The notes under the pieces: model-generated
Told to the model about the DNA's origin: nothing
Databases searched by the model: none
What the model saw: the letters and a program-made list of their open reading frames with translations, nothing else
From: Thalassococcus_A lentus
GTDB lineage: Bacteria; Pseudomonadota; Alphaproteobacteria; Rhodobacterales; Rhodobacteraceae
Reading direction: 5' to 3'
Length of the DNA stretch: 64,000 bases
NCBI RefSeq assembly: GCF_028023555.1
Contig: NZ_JAQIOY010000002.1
Span: forward strand, 744,001-808,000
Made by a program: the position numbers and the translations under genes
Shown here: positions 55,673 through 64,000 of the stretch, piece by piece
Numbering within the stretch: the stretch's first letter is position 1
How the letters are laid out: each line of letters starts with the position of its first letter

Positions 55673-56032
55673 TCAGCTTGCCTGATCCAGAAGGGCGAGA
55701 ACCTCGTCCTTGTCCTTGTCCCGCTCGGCCTGCGTGCGCTTAAGCTCACGTTCGAGCTTTTTGACTTCGGCCTGCTTGGACGCTGCTTCTGCGCGGTGCT
55801 TGTGTTCGCGCAGCCATTCCCAAACGAAACCAACCAGCAGGCCCACAACGATTCCGCCAAAAATCACGATATAGAGCGGCAGCTCAATGGACTGACCAAG
55901 CCAGCCAAGCCCGGGAAAACCAGCCAGCCCCTCCGGTAGGGTATTCAATGTCACCGAGGCCCGGTTTGCCAAAGCTACAATAACCAACACAATGGCCAGC
56001 GCGGCCAGAAAAGCGTAGCGGATATAACGCAT
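55673..56032 (-). CDS. LapA-domain inner-membrane protein
   Basis: A 119-residue protein with two membrane helices (about 5-25 and 52-72) and a charged C-terminal coiled coil (KQAEVKKLERELKRTQAERD), the layout of LapA/YciS-type lipopolysaccharide-assembly proteins. Its role here is inferred from E. coli LapA. It begins 10 bp after ihfB. Confidence 0.85.
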   Translation of the reverse strand: MRYIRYAFLAALAIVLVIVALANRASVTLNTLPEGLAGFPGLGWLGQSIELPLYIVIFGGIVVGLLVGFVWEWLREHKHRAEAASKQAEVKKLERELKRTQAERDKDKDEVLALLDQAS

Positions 56033-56042
56033 GGGTTTTGTT

Positions 56043-56324
56043 TTACTTCCCGTTCAGGCGGTCGCGCAGAAGCTTGCCGGTCTTGAAGAAAGGCACGTGC
56101 TTTTCCTCGACCTCCACCGATTCACCGGTGCGAGGGTTGCGGCCAGTTCTTGCGTCGCGCTTCTTGACGGAAAACGCCCCGAAGCCCCGCAATTCAACCC
56201 GGTCGCCCCGGGCCATGGCATTGGTGATCTCTTCGAAAATCGTATTCACGATTCTTTCGACGTCACGCTGAAACAAGTGCGGGTTTTCGTCCGCAATTTT
56301 CTGGATCAGTTCTGATCTGATCAT
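56043..56324 (-). CDS. ihfB: Integration host factor beta subunit
   Basis: DNA-bending protein of 93 residues that pairs with IhfA. The HU/IHF features are visible: MIRSELIQKIADENPHLFQR, GDRVELRGFGAFSVKKRDA and RTGRNPRTGESV with the proline-tipped arm. It normally follows rpsA in related genomes; here rpsA is not directly upstream. Confidence 0.95.
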   Translation of the reverse strand: MIRSELIQKIADENPHLFQRDVERIVNTIFEEITNAMARGDRVELRGFGAFSVKKRDARTGRNPRTGESVEVEEKHVPFFKTGKLLRDRLNGK

Positions 56325-56569
56325 GGTTCAACATCCCCCTGTGCCGCGCGTGACAGCGCGCAGTCATTGGCGACGACTATACGCGCGCGTGCTCAAAACG
56401 AAAACATTCAAGTTTGGGAAAAGCTATGGATTGCATCGGTTTGGCGGCGCAAAAGCGGCGTTTCGCCGCCAGTTGGGCGCTGAAACGCGCCACTTTTTGC
56501 TTCTTGCCTGCAAATCATCATTCGCCGATTCGGCTTTGATGGCTTCGGACACTGCGCTGGAAATCCGCT
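56325..56569. other. 245-bp non-coding stretch upstream of ihfB
   Basis: No convincing gene. A short inverted sequence, GCGCG-TGACA-type repeats near 56348-56360, lies close to the ihfB start. The ihfB promoter is presumably here; no clear -35/-10 pair stands out. Confidence 0.4.
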
Positions 56570-56887
56570 CTACTGGCATACAGCGGCAAAGTTGGTCCGT
56601 CCCTTGCCGTCCTTTGCGCCCGGCTTGAAATAAATCAATTTCATCCCCGCCGAACCGCAGGTCTGGGCCGCGCGCACTTTGACTTCGCCCGCGGTCCATG
56701 CGTCACCGAAAAGGCCCCTCAACTGGCTTTGCCCTTCAACGGTCACCGAGCGCATGCGCAGGGTCGTGTCCCCTTGAGGCTGCTGCTGGATAAACCGGGT
56801 GCTGTCATCCGGAATGATGATTTCGCTCTGTGCCGAAACGAAGGATGCAGCGCAAATCAGGCTGGCTGACAAAAGGATTCTTTTCAC
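56570..56887 (-). CDS. Small secreted protein of unknown function
   Basis: A 105-residue protein with a GTG start at 56887 (GGGGA upstream) and a signal peptide ending near FVSAQS. The mature part has two cysteines (AQTCGSAG and AAVCQ at the C-terminus), likely a disulfide. An ATG 30 bases upstream would place ten residues before the signal. The family is not recognised. Confidence 0.72.
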   Translation of the reverse strand: MKRILLSASLICAASFVSAQSEIIIPDDSTRFIQQQPQGDTTLRMRSVTVEGQSQLRGLFGDAWTAGEVKVRAAQTCGSAGMKLIYFKPGAKDGKGRTNFAAVCQ

Positions 56888-56977
56888 AATGGTCCCCAAT
56901 ACAGGTTCATCAATCAAACGGTTTGGCGATCATTTCAGGATCGCCGGGAATAATTCACTCGGTCTGGGCCGTCTTGA

Positions 56978-58261
56978 TCAGGCCACCAACCCGGACACAG
57001 GCAATGGTTTGGCCAGGTTCGGCCGCCGCAGTGACAAAACCCTGCGCGCTTCGTCCGTCAGCCCAAGCTTGAGCAGAACATTTGCGTAGGTCAATTCCAG
57101 AAGATCGCGCTGCGCTCGGCTGCCTCCGATCCGTTCGCTTTGCGCCAAGACCGGGATCAGGTTTTCCAATGCGTCCTGCCATTGCCCTCGTGCGATTGCC
57201 CCCCACGCGCGGGCAGCCGGACGTGCCAAATCATGCGCATAGCCTTTTTGCACGTCCATCACGGCAGCCAGGCGATCTCCGTTGCCTGACATGGCATGCG
57301 CCAGCGCGGCGTGCATATCGACAAAGCTCTGTCCCGGCTTGGGAAAGCGTTCGGCAGTATAATCGCTGAGTGCCGCCCATCGTTCAGGCGCGACGGTCAG
57401 ACCTGCCAATTCCGCCCGGTGGTAGATGGCTGCTGTATCTGTGACCACGTTGATCGGCATGCTGCTTCCGGTGTCGGGCGCGACGCCGGCATCAACCAGC
57501 GCCCAAAGCCGCTCTTCATCTCCGTCCTGCAGCGCCCAAAGCGCCGCATGCCAGGTCAGATGTCCGTGCAACCCCCCGCGTTTGTCATATCCCGTCAGCC
57601 AATCATCCAGATAGGCCCGCCCTGCCCGCGTTTCCCCGATCTCGTAGAGCGCGTGCGCCTTGAAATGTGCGGCGTTGGCATTGTGCGGGTTCAGCGCCAG
57701 TGAGCGCTCCATCAGATCCAGCGATTCCGACGTGGCCCCCGTCTCGCAGAGCGAAAGCGCATGCATGGACATCATCCACCAGTCTTCGCCGTAGTGCGGC
57801 ATCAGCATGGTTGTGTAGGAGAGTAGGTCCGCCTCACGGCCCACCTTTCCCGAAAAGCCGATCAGCCCAAAGACATTGGTGCACAGCTGCGCAATCACCG
57901 CGTCGCGTGGCCAGCGCTGCACGTGTTCCCAAACCGCGGCGCGCGTTTCCACGGGTTTGCCTGCCACCAGCAAAGCCATGACGTTGATATGTGACTGTTC
58001 TTGTTCGGTTGTCATGGGCGCAAGGCGTTCCGCCGCTGCCATGGCCGTTCGCGCCCCCGGCATATCACCGCCCAGCATCCGGGCACGGGCAAGCGCGACA
58101 TATCCCAGTGCAAATTCCGGGTCAGCGCTGATTGCCTGCTCAAAGACATCCTTTGCGCCGTAGGTGGCAGCCAGCAAGCCTTTAACCCCGATGTCATAAA
58201 AGTCCCGGGACATTGCGGTGCCCGTGGTCAGCGTATTTCCGTAGGCGTCGGAAATGGTCAT
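56978..58261 (-). CDS. Tetratricopeptide-repeat protein, TTC38-like
   Basis: Soluble protein of 427 residues built of helical repeats. The N-terminal DAYGNTLTTGTAMSRDFYD and the stretch YGEDWWMMSMHALSLCETG followed by NPHNANAAHFKAHALYE resemble the TTC38 family, which has no settled biochemical role. No signal peptide. It lies between a secreted unknown and an agmatinase-like gene on the same strand. Confidence 0.82.
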   Translation of the reverse strand: MTISDAYGNTLTTGTAMSRDFYDIGVKGLLAATYGAKDVFEQAISADPEFALGYVALARARMLGGDMPGARTAMAAAERLAPMTTEQEQSHINVMALLVAGKPVETRAAVWEHVQRWPRDAVIAQLCTNVFGLIGFSGKVGREADLLSYTTMLMPHYGEDWWMMSMHALSLCETGATSESLDLMERSLALNPHNANAAHFKAHALYEIGETRAGRAYLDDWLTGYDKRGGLHGHLTWHAALWALQDGDEERLWALVDAGVAPDTGSSMPINVVTDTAAIYHRAELAGLTVAPERWAALSDYTAERFPKPGQSFVDMHAALAHAMSGNGDRLAAVMDVQKGYAHDLARPAARAWGAIARGQWQDALENLIPVLAQSERIGGSRAQRDLLELTYANVLLKLGLTDEARRVLSLRRPNLAKPLPVSGLVA

Positions 58262-58358
58262 CCTGCGTCTCCCTTTGAAAACAGCCTACCCGGAAATGCC
58301 CAAGAGTCTATTCCAAGCGAAGCCAGCGTCTCACACAAAAGGTTATGCCGCTCTGGCT

Positions 58359-59318
58359 TTAACGGCGGGTCCAGCCCCACAGGCACAGCAGTTCGGTTGC
58401 AACATGCGCCCCGGCAACAGCGGTGATCCCCGCGTGATCGAAGGGGGGTGACACCTCGACGACATCCCCACCAACCAGGTTGATCCCTGCCAGTTGCCGC
58501 AGCATTGCCGCGGCCTGCGCACTGGACAATCCGCCCCAGACCGGCGTTCCGGTACCCGGCGCAAAGGCCGGATCGAGCGCATCGATATCAAAGGTCAGAT
58601 ACACCGGGTTGTCACCGACGATATCCCGCACTTTGTCAGCAATTGCGCCAGGATCTGCGGCGTGAACCGTTTGCGCATCAAGAATGTTGAAGCCCATCGT
58701 GTCAGGATTGTCGGTGCGAATTCCGATCTGCACCGACCGCTCGGGCACAACGGTGCCTTCCTTCGCGGCCTTATACATGAACGTGCCGTGATCGACGCGC
58801 TTCATGTCATCATCAGCCCAGGTGTCTGTATGCGCGTCAAACTGGATGATCGAAAGTGGTCCATGTCGGGCCGCATGAGCGCGCATGCACCCCAGTGTCA
58901 CCGAATGATCGCCGCCCAAGGCGATGCAGGCAGTGCCACTGTCGAGGATCGCGCCCACATGCTGTTCGATCCGTTCCGGCACTTCCGAGGGCATCGCATA
59001 GTCAAAAGCCATGTCGCCATAATCGGCGATGGCAAATTCAGACAGCACATCGTAGCCCCAGCCATAGGGCGCATCACAGGGCTGCAACAATGATGCCTCG
59101 CGTATCGCGCGCGGCCCGAGCCGCGTTCCCGGCCGGTTTGTCACCGCCTGATCGAAAGGCAGGCCCGTCACGGCAATATCGGCGGCGCTCAGATCCTTGG
59201 TGTAGCGGCGACGCAAAAAAGATGGTGCCCCGGCAAAGACGTTTTCAAACGAGGGTCCTTTGAGGTCTTCCCGCGTAAAGGCATGATCCATTTGCGTCTT
59301 GGCATCTTCCAGCGCCAT
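58359..59318 (-). CDS. speB: Agmatinase/ureohydrolase family enzyme
   Basis: Manganese ureohydrolase of 319 residues (ATG at 59318, GGGGA upstream). The metal ligands are in GGDHSVT, QFDAHTDTW and TFDIDALDPAFAPGTGTP, all intact. Agmatinase yields putrescine and urea; guanidinobutyrase and related enzymes share these motifs, so the guanidino substrate is not certain. Two M20 amidohydrolase genes lie directly upstream on the same strand. Confidence 0.88.
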   Translation of the reverse strand: MALEDAKTQMDHAFTREDLKGPSFENVFAGAPSFLRRRYTKDLSAADIAVTGLPFDQAVTNRPGTRLGPRAIREASLLQPCDAPYGWGYDVLSEFAIADYGDMAFDYAMPSEVPERIEQHVGAILDSGTACIALGGDHSVTLGCMRAHAARHGPLSIIQFDAHTDTWADDDMKRVDHGTFMYKAAKEGTVVPERSVQIGIRTDNPDTMGFNILDAQTVHAADPGAIADKVRDIVGDNPVYLTFDIDALDPAFAPGTGTPVWGGLSSAQAAAMLRQLAGINLVGGDVVEVSPPFDHAGITAVAGAHVATELLCLWGWTRR

Positions 59319-59384
59319 GTCGTGTCCCCTAAATTTTGATGCCTCGCCAAGACGTGCCAAGGCAGAAGCGAATATGACGCCTTA

Positions 59385-60551
59385 TCAGCTGCTTACCGGA
59401 AGCGCCTTTTCGATCAGACGGGCAAAGAAGCTGGCCCCGATCGGCGCAATGTCATCGTTGAAATCATATGCCGGATGATGGCAGCCCTGCGTGTCACCCT
59501 GCCCCAGAAACAGGTACGCTCCGGGTCGCGCTTCGAGCATATAGGCGAAATCCTCGCCCGGCATGATTGGATCGCAATCATCATGAACCGCGTCCGCGCC
59601 CACAACGTCGCGTGCAACACTGGCCGCGAAACCTGCTTGGTCCGGATGGTTGATCGTCGGCGGATACCCTTCGACATAATCGAGGCTGGCCTGCATGCCA
59701 AAGCTCTTGGCCTGATACTCTGCAATCTCTGCCATGCGTTCTTTGACGACGGCCTGCACATCTTTGTCGAAATAGCGCACCGTTCCGTTGATCATGGCGG
59801 TCTCAGGCACGATGTTCATTGCCGTACCTGTGTGGATCTGTGTGACCGAAACAACCAGCCGTTCCAAAGCGTCGACGTTTCTCGATACGATGCTTTGCAA
59901 GGCCTGCACCATGGAAGCCGCGCACAAAACCGGATCTCTGGTCTGATACGGCATCGCGCCGTGCCCGCCCTGCCCGGTGAGCGTGATCGTGAATTCATCA
60001 ACCCCGGCCAGCAAAGCATCGCCATTGGTGTGGATATGGCCCGCGGTCTCGCCGGGCATGTTGTGAATGCCGTAGACTTCCTTGATGTCGAACCGATCCA
60101 TTATGCCCTCTTCGACCATGATACGGCCCCCACCTTCGTTTTCTTCGGCGGGCTGGAAAATCAAGGCGACACGCCCCGAAAAATTGCGCGTTTCAGCAAG
60201 GTACTTTGCAGCACCCAGCAACATGGTGGTGTGGCCATCGTGGCCACAGGTATGCGCCAGTCCCGGCACTTCGCTGGACCATTCGCAGCCTGACAGATCA
60301 TCCATCGGCAGAGCATCCATGTCTGCGCGAAGACCAATGGTTGGACCCTCCCCCCGACCTTCGATGATCGCCACGACACCCGATGTGGCAATCCCGGTGT
60401 GGATGTCGGTGATTCCGAACTCCTTGAGCCTGTCCACGACAAAGGCCGCCGTCTTGTGACACTCAAGCCCCAGTTCCGGATTCCGGTGCAGATAGCGGCG
60501 CCAGGTTTTCATTTCTTCGGACATCGCCGCGATGGAATTGATGGTGGGCAT
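59385..60551 (-). CDS. M20D-family amidohydrolase (hippurate hydrolase-like)
   Basis: Metal-dependent amidase of 388 residues. Metal ligands include the histidine and cysteine in AHTCGHDGH, the glutamates in FQPAEENEGGGRIMVEEG and a histidine in IHNMPGE; GLRADMDALPM is the family opening. Relatives hydrolyse N-acyl amino acids, hippurate or indole-acetyl conjugates. It is 55 bp from, and closely similar to, the next gene, so the two are a tandem duplication. Confidence 0.9.
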   Translation of the reverse strand: MPTINSIAAMSEEMKTWRRYLHRNPELGLECHKTAAFVVDRLKEFGITDIHTGIATSGVVAIIEGRGEGPTIGLRADMDALPMDDLSGCEWSSEVPGLAHTCGHDGHTTMLLGAAKYLAETRNFSGRVALIFQPAEENEGGGRIMVEEGIMDRFDIKEVYGIHNMPGETAGHIHTNGDALLAGVDEFTITLTGQGGHGAMPYQTRDPVLCAASMVQALQSIVSRNVDALERLVVSVTQIHTGTAMNIVPETAMINGTVRYFDKDVQAVVKERMAEIAEYQAKSFGMQASLDYVEGYPPTINHPDQAGFAASVARDVVGADAVHDDCDPIMPGEDFAYMLEARPGAYLFLGQGDTQGCHHPAYDFNDDIAPIGASFFARLIEKALPVSS

Positions 60552-60606
60552 GAGGGCTCTCCTTTGCCGCCAGCCAATCCTGAATTCGCGGCGCGCGCAA
60601 CCCTGT

Positions 60607-61761
60607 TCAACCGGCGTGCCGTGTCTCGATCAACCTTGCAAAGAAACTTGCCCCGATCGGGGCGGCTTCGTCGTTGAAGTCAAACTCGGAATGATGCACC
60701 GAAGGGCCCTTGCCTTGGCCAAGAAACAGAAACGATCCGGGCCGGGCGTTCAGCATGTAGGAAAAATCTTCGGCGCCCATTTCCGGCGGCAGATCATCAA
60801 TCACCGATCCCGAAACCGCACGCGCGACATCCACCGCCCGCGCCGTCTGCTCGGCATGATTGATCGTGGCTGGATAGTTGCGTCGATAGTCGACCGATGC
60901 CGTCAACCCGTAGGCCGCCGCCTGTCCATCCGCGATCGTTTTGATGCGTTGCTCAGCCAGATCGCGCAATTCAGGATCAAGACTGCGCACAGTGCCCGAC
61001 AGCGTTACATCTTCGGGAATGATGTTGAACGCGGTGCCGCCATGCACCTGCGTTACAGAAACGACCAACGGTTTCAGCGGGTTGATATTGCGTGCAACAA
61101 TGGTCTGCATTGCCTGACCGATGGCCAGTGCACAGGGCATTGGATCGATGCAGGCGTGTGGATAGGCCGCGTGGCCGCCCTTACCTTTGACTGTGATCGT
61201 GAAATCATCCACCGCTGCCATGATGGGGCCTGCACAGGTTCGAAACTCGCCCAGATCACCGAAGGGATCTGTATGCAGAGCATAGACCTCCTCGATGCCG
61301 AACCGCTCCATGATGCCCTCTTCGACCATGATGCGCCCCCCGCCGACCGTTTCCTCGGCGGGCTGAAAGATCAACGCGACGCGGCCTTTGAAGTTACGCG
61401 TTTCCGCCAGATATTGCGCCGCCCCCAGCAACATCGCCGTATGCCCGTCATGACCGCATGCATGCATCCTTCCAGGGATTTTGCTGGCCCAGGGCGCGCC
61501 TGTTGTTTCCTCCATCGGCAAAGCGTCCATGTCCGCACGCAGGCCGGTCACAGGCCCGCTTCCCTGCCCGTTGATGATCCCAACCAGTCCGGACGTCGCA
61601 ATTTCAGTGTGGATTTCGTCCACCCCGAATTCACGCAAACGCTCGGCCACAAAGGCTGCGGTTTCATGACAGTCGAGCGACAATTCCGGGTGCTGGTGCA
61701 AGTGTCGCCTCCAACCAGCCATTTCGTCGGCCTTGGCGGCAATGCGGTTAATCACGGGCAT
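60607..61761 (-). CDS. M20D-family amidohydrolase, tandem paralogue
   Basis: Second M20D amidase, 384 residues from the ATG at 61761 with AAGGAG at 8 bases; the frame further upstream overlaps the divergent mazG promoter. It shares GLRADMDALPM, HACGHDGHTAMLLGAAQYL and FQPAEETVGGGRIMVEEG with its neighbour, though several substrate-side stretches differ (LHTDPFGDLGEF against IHNMPGETAGHI). The two probably differ in substrate. It diverges from mazG. Confidence 0.9.
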   Translation of the reverse strand: MPVINRIAAKADEMAGWRRHLHQHPELSLDCHETAAFVAERLREFGVDEIHTEIATSGLVGIINGQGSGPVTGLRADMDALPMEETTGAPWASKIPGRMHACGHDGHTAMLLGAAQYLAETRNFKGRVALIFQPAEETVGGGRIMVEEGIMERFGIEEVYALHTDPFGDLGEFRTCAGPIMAAVDDFTITVKGKGGHAAYPHACIDPMPCALAIGQAMQTIVARNINPLKPLVVSVTQVHGGTAFNIIPEDVTLSGTVRSLDPELRDLAEQRIKTIADGQAAAYGLTASVDYRRNYPATINHAEQTARAVDVARAVSGSVIDDLPPEMGAEDFSYMLNARPGSFLFLGQGKGPSVHHSEFDFNDEAAPIGASFFARLIETRHAG

Positions 61762-61823
61762 GTACTGGACTCCTTGCAGCGGCTGCATCAGGGATAGGCA
61801 AGCGCGAAACGCCGGAGGGTGCA

Positions 61824-62633
61824 ATGACCAATGATGATTTGATCCACGATCCAAAGGGCGGCATGCCGCGATTGCTGGAAATCATGCGCCGTCTGCGTGA
61901 TCCTGAAACAGGTTGCCCTTGGGACATCGAACAGGATTTCTCGACCATCGCGCCCTACACAATCGAAGAGGCCTATGAAGTGGCCGATGCGATCGAACGC
62001 AGCGCATGGGACGAGTTGAAAGGCGAACTGGGCGATTTGCTGTTCCAGTCCGTGTTCCATGCCCAGATGGCCAGTGAAAAGGGCCTGTTCACCTTTGACG
62101 AGGTCGCCGACGGCATGTCAGACAAAATGGTCGCGCGTCACCCCCATGTTTTTGGCGATGAAACCCGGGACAAATCGGCAGAGCAGCAAACCGCCGACTG
62201 GGAAGCCATCAAGGCCGCCGAGCGCGCAGCAAAGGCACGGGGCGGTGTTCTGGATGACGTGGCCTTGGGCCTTCCGGCCTTGATGCGCGCTGTCAAACTG
62301 CAAAAGCGCGCGGCGCGGGTCGGCTTTGACTGGCCATCAACAGACGAGGTGATCGACAAGATCGTCGAAGAAGCTCAGGAACTGCGTGAGGCAGACGATC
62401 CCGCGCACCAGCGCGAAGAATTCGGCGATCTGCTCTTTGTCATGGCGAACTTGGCACGGCACCTCAAAATCGACCCCGAGGAAGCACTGCGCGCTGCAAA
62501 CGCCAAATTCACCCGGCGGTTTGAATCGATTGAACGCGCGCTTGCTGAACAAGGCCGAACCCCCAAAGATAGCAATCTTGAGGAAATGGATGCGCTTTGG
62601 GACGCTGCCAAGGCACAGGAAAAAGCGGGCTGA
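61824..62633 (+). CDS. mazG: Nucleoside triphosphate pyrophosphohydrolase MazG
   Basis: House-cleaning enzyme that hydrolyses NTPs to NMPs and pyrophosphate, 269 residues. The N-terminal MazG domain has CPWDIEQDF and the metal-binding EEAYEVADAIE with ELKGELGDLLFQSVFHA; a second, diverged MazG domain follows (EEAQELREADDPAHQREEFG with DLLFVMANLARHL). Length is normal. It converges with the SLC13-type permease. Confidence 0.95.
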   Translation: MTNDDLIHDPKGGMPRLLEIMRRLRDPETGCPWDIEQDFSTIAPYTIEEAYEVADAIERSAWDELKGELGDLLFQSVFHAQMASEKGLFTFDEVADGMSDKMVARHPHVFGDETRDKSAEQQTADWEAIKAAERAAKARGGVLDDVALGLPALMRAVKLQKRAARVGFDWPSTDEVIDKIVEEAQELREADDPAHQREEFGDLLFVMANLARHLKIDPEEALRAANAKFTRRFESIERALAEQGRTPKDSNLEEMDALWDAAKAQEKAG

Positions 62634-62642
62634 GACCGCCGC

Positions 62643-64000
62643 TCAGAGAGGCCAAAACCATGGGATGAGCAGTGACGCCAAAACGCCAACGCTCAGGTTC
62701 AGCGGTAAGCCAACCTTGATGAAATCGGAAAACTTGTATCCGCCCGGACCGTAAACCAGCGTATTGGTCTGGTATCCGATAGGCGTGGCAAAGCTGCAGG
62801 ACGCGGCCACCATGACCGCCACCACCAAGGGGCGCGGATCAACGCCAATCGCCTGCCCCAGGGAAATCGCAATCGGCGTGACCACCACTGCAACCGCATT
62901 GTTGCTGACTGTCTCGGTCAGAACAGATGTGAGCATGTAGATTGCCCAGACCAGAAAAACAGGATGCAATCCCTGCATATAGGGGGCGATCGTCTCGACG
63001 ATCATTTGCACCGCTCCAGAGGCTTCCAAGGCAGCACCAATCGCCAGCATGGCAAAGATCAAAGCCAGCAACTGCCCTTCGACAAAAGAAAACGCCTCGT
63101 CCGCATCGATACAGCGGGTCAGCAAGACCAAGGCAACCGCGACCACAGCAAGCGCCAGAATCGGTGCGATCCCAAAGGCCGAAAGCACCACAATGGCCGC
63201 CAGAGCCAGCAGCGCAATCGGCGCATGGCTGCGCCGGTAGGCCCGCGCGGACGGCTGCGAGACATCGACAAGATCCATGTCTTCGGCCAGTCTCTGAATG
63301 TCGTCCGGGGCACCTTCGATCAGAAGCGTATCGCCCACGCGCACAACCAGTTCGTCCAGTTGGCGGCCAATATTCTGGTTCCGGCGATGCACCGCCAGCG
63401 GATAGACACCGTAGCGGCGGCGCAGGCGCAGCGCGCCAAGGCTGCGGCCCACCATTTTGCATCCCGGCGTAATCAAAACTTCGACCGTCGAGGTCTCGGT
63501 GGCCGAAACCTGATCCACGCGTTTTAGCTCTTTGTTGCGCTGCAGGCTGAGCAGTTCTGTCATCTGCGTGCGCAACACAACCCGGTCACCCACCTGCAAG
63601 GACACGCCCTGCAGATTGCGCCGCAACGATGCATCGCCGCGGATAACGTCAACCAGCCGGACGCCCTCTCTTTTGAACAGCTGCACGCCCAGAACGTCAC
63701 GCCCCACGAGGTTACTTTCAGGCGGGATCACGGCTTCGGTAAAGAACTTCATCTTGGTTCGGTCAGAGAGCATGCCCGCCAAAGAGGTCCGATCCGGCAA
63801 CAGGAAGCGCCCTACAAGAACCAGATAGATCATGCCCCAGATCACCAGTATCGCCGCCAGCGGCGTGACCTCGAAAATGGTGAACGGCTCCCATCCTTCG
63901 ACATTTGCCGAACGCGCCACACCATCGACCAGCAGGTTCGTCGAGGTACCGATTAGCGTCGTAGTACCGCCAAGAATTGCCATGTAACTCAAAGGGATAA
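62643..64000 (-). CDS. SLC13/DASS-type permease with RCK_C domains, 5' end cut by window edge
   Basis: Membrane transporter of the divalent anion:sodium symporter group; the visible part is over 450 residues and its N-terminus lies beyond 64000. TTTLIGTSTNLLV and VSNNAVAVVVTPIAI are the two SNT-like substrate motifs. Two TrkA-C (RCK_C) cytoplasmic domains lie between them, at the DRVVLRTQMTELLSLQ and GDTLLIEGAPDDIQRL stretches. Substrates of this group are sulfate, dicarboxylates or other anions; the specificity is not readable. Confidence 0.88.
   Translation of the reverse strand, partial: IPLSYMAILGGTTTLIGTSTNLLVDGVARSANVEGWEPFTIFEVTPLAAILVIWGMIYLVLVGRFLLPDRTSLAGMLSDRTKMKFFTEAVIPPESNLVGRDVLGVQLFKREGVRLVDVIRGDASLRRNLQGVSLQVGDRVVLRTQMTELLSLQRNKELKRVDQVSATETSTVEVLITPGCKMVGRSLGALRLRRRYGVYPLAVHRRNQNIGRQLDELVVRVGDTLLIEGAPDDIQRLAEDMDLVDVSQPSARAYRRSHAPIALLALAAIVVLSAFGIAPILALAVVAVALVLLTRCIDADEAFSFVEGQLLALIFAMLAIGAALEASGAVQMIVETIAPYMQGLHPVFLVWAIYMLTSVLTETVSNNAVAVVVTPIAISLGQAIGVDPRPLVVAVMVAASCSFATPIGYQTNTLVYGPGGYKFSDFIKVGLPLNLSVGVLASLLIPWFWPL

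Noticed and set aside
60532..61797. 421-codon plus-strand frame over the M20 genes
   Set aside because: Antisense to two conserved amidohydrolases.

Overview
The window looks like chromosomal DNA of a marine alphaproteobacterium of the Roseobacter group (Rhodobacteraceae). The signs are the GC-rich coding sequence, the many TRAP and ABC solute transporters, monomeric NADP isocitrate dehydrogenase, an ihfB-lapA-trpF row, an R. etli-type L-asparaginase, and frc-, tup- and ugp-type operons. No rRNA, tRNA, CRISPR array, insertion sequence or prophage was seen. Taxonomy is inferred from protein character only.

Layout. 1-6094 holds a TRAP transporter (dctM cut by the left edge, dctQ, dctP) followed by its apparent two-component system. 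The DctD-like regulator lacks the GAFTGA loop. 6114-8744 holds a GlpR-like repressor diverging from glpD, with GlpR-type half-sites between them. 8805-13773 groups a class III aminotransferase, a EutB-like dehydratase, an M20 deacetylase and an acetylpolyamine-amidohydrolase-like deacetylase. 13852-17253 is a second TRAP operon with a TakP-like binding protein. 17445-23904 has another class III aminotransferase, a phosphonate-monoester-hydrolase-like sulfatase, an arabonate-type IlvD/Edd dehydratase and, divergent, 6-phosphogluconate dehydrogenase. The palindrome TTAGCGCTAA occurs before the second TRAP operon and between the dehydratase and gnd, which suggests one LacI-type regulon.

23964-27134 is a tungstate ABC operon (tupBCA) ending in a gene that fuses a helix-turn-helix to a periplasmic-binding-like domain. 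27247-32332 is a glycerol-3-phosphate-type ABC operon (ugpB, ugpA, ugpE, ugpC) with a membrane fatty-acid-hydroxylase/sterol-desaturase gene inserted after ugpB. 32583-35828 is an enolase-superfamily enzyme diverging from an inositol-dehydrogenase-like and an IolE-like gene. 35878-42398 holds asparaginase, an IalB-like protein, rlmN, an unknown gene, and copA-cueR behind a promoter with the 19-bp spacer of CueR-type control. 42412-44270 is an otnC-otnK pair, and 44481-46688 is icd. 46761-52671 is a ROK repressor diverging from an frcBCA-type ABC operon with a xylulokinase-like kinase.

52684-64000 is mostly housekeeping: a small secreted protein, a gene broken by one in-frame TGA and overlapping the pheS stop codon, pheS, trpF, a LapA-like protein, ihfB, a secreted unknown, a TTC38-like repeat protein, an agmatinase-family enzyme, two tandem M20 amidohydrolases, mazG and an SLC13-type permease cut by the right edge.

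In all four operons that begin with a solute-binding-protein gene, a perfect GC-rich stem-loop separates that gene from the next one. This is consistent with making more binding protein than permease. Start codons were revised from the longest open frame wherever ribosome-binding sites, signal peptides or family length argued for a shorter protein.
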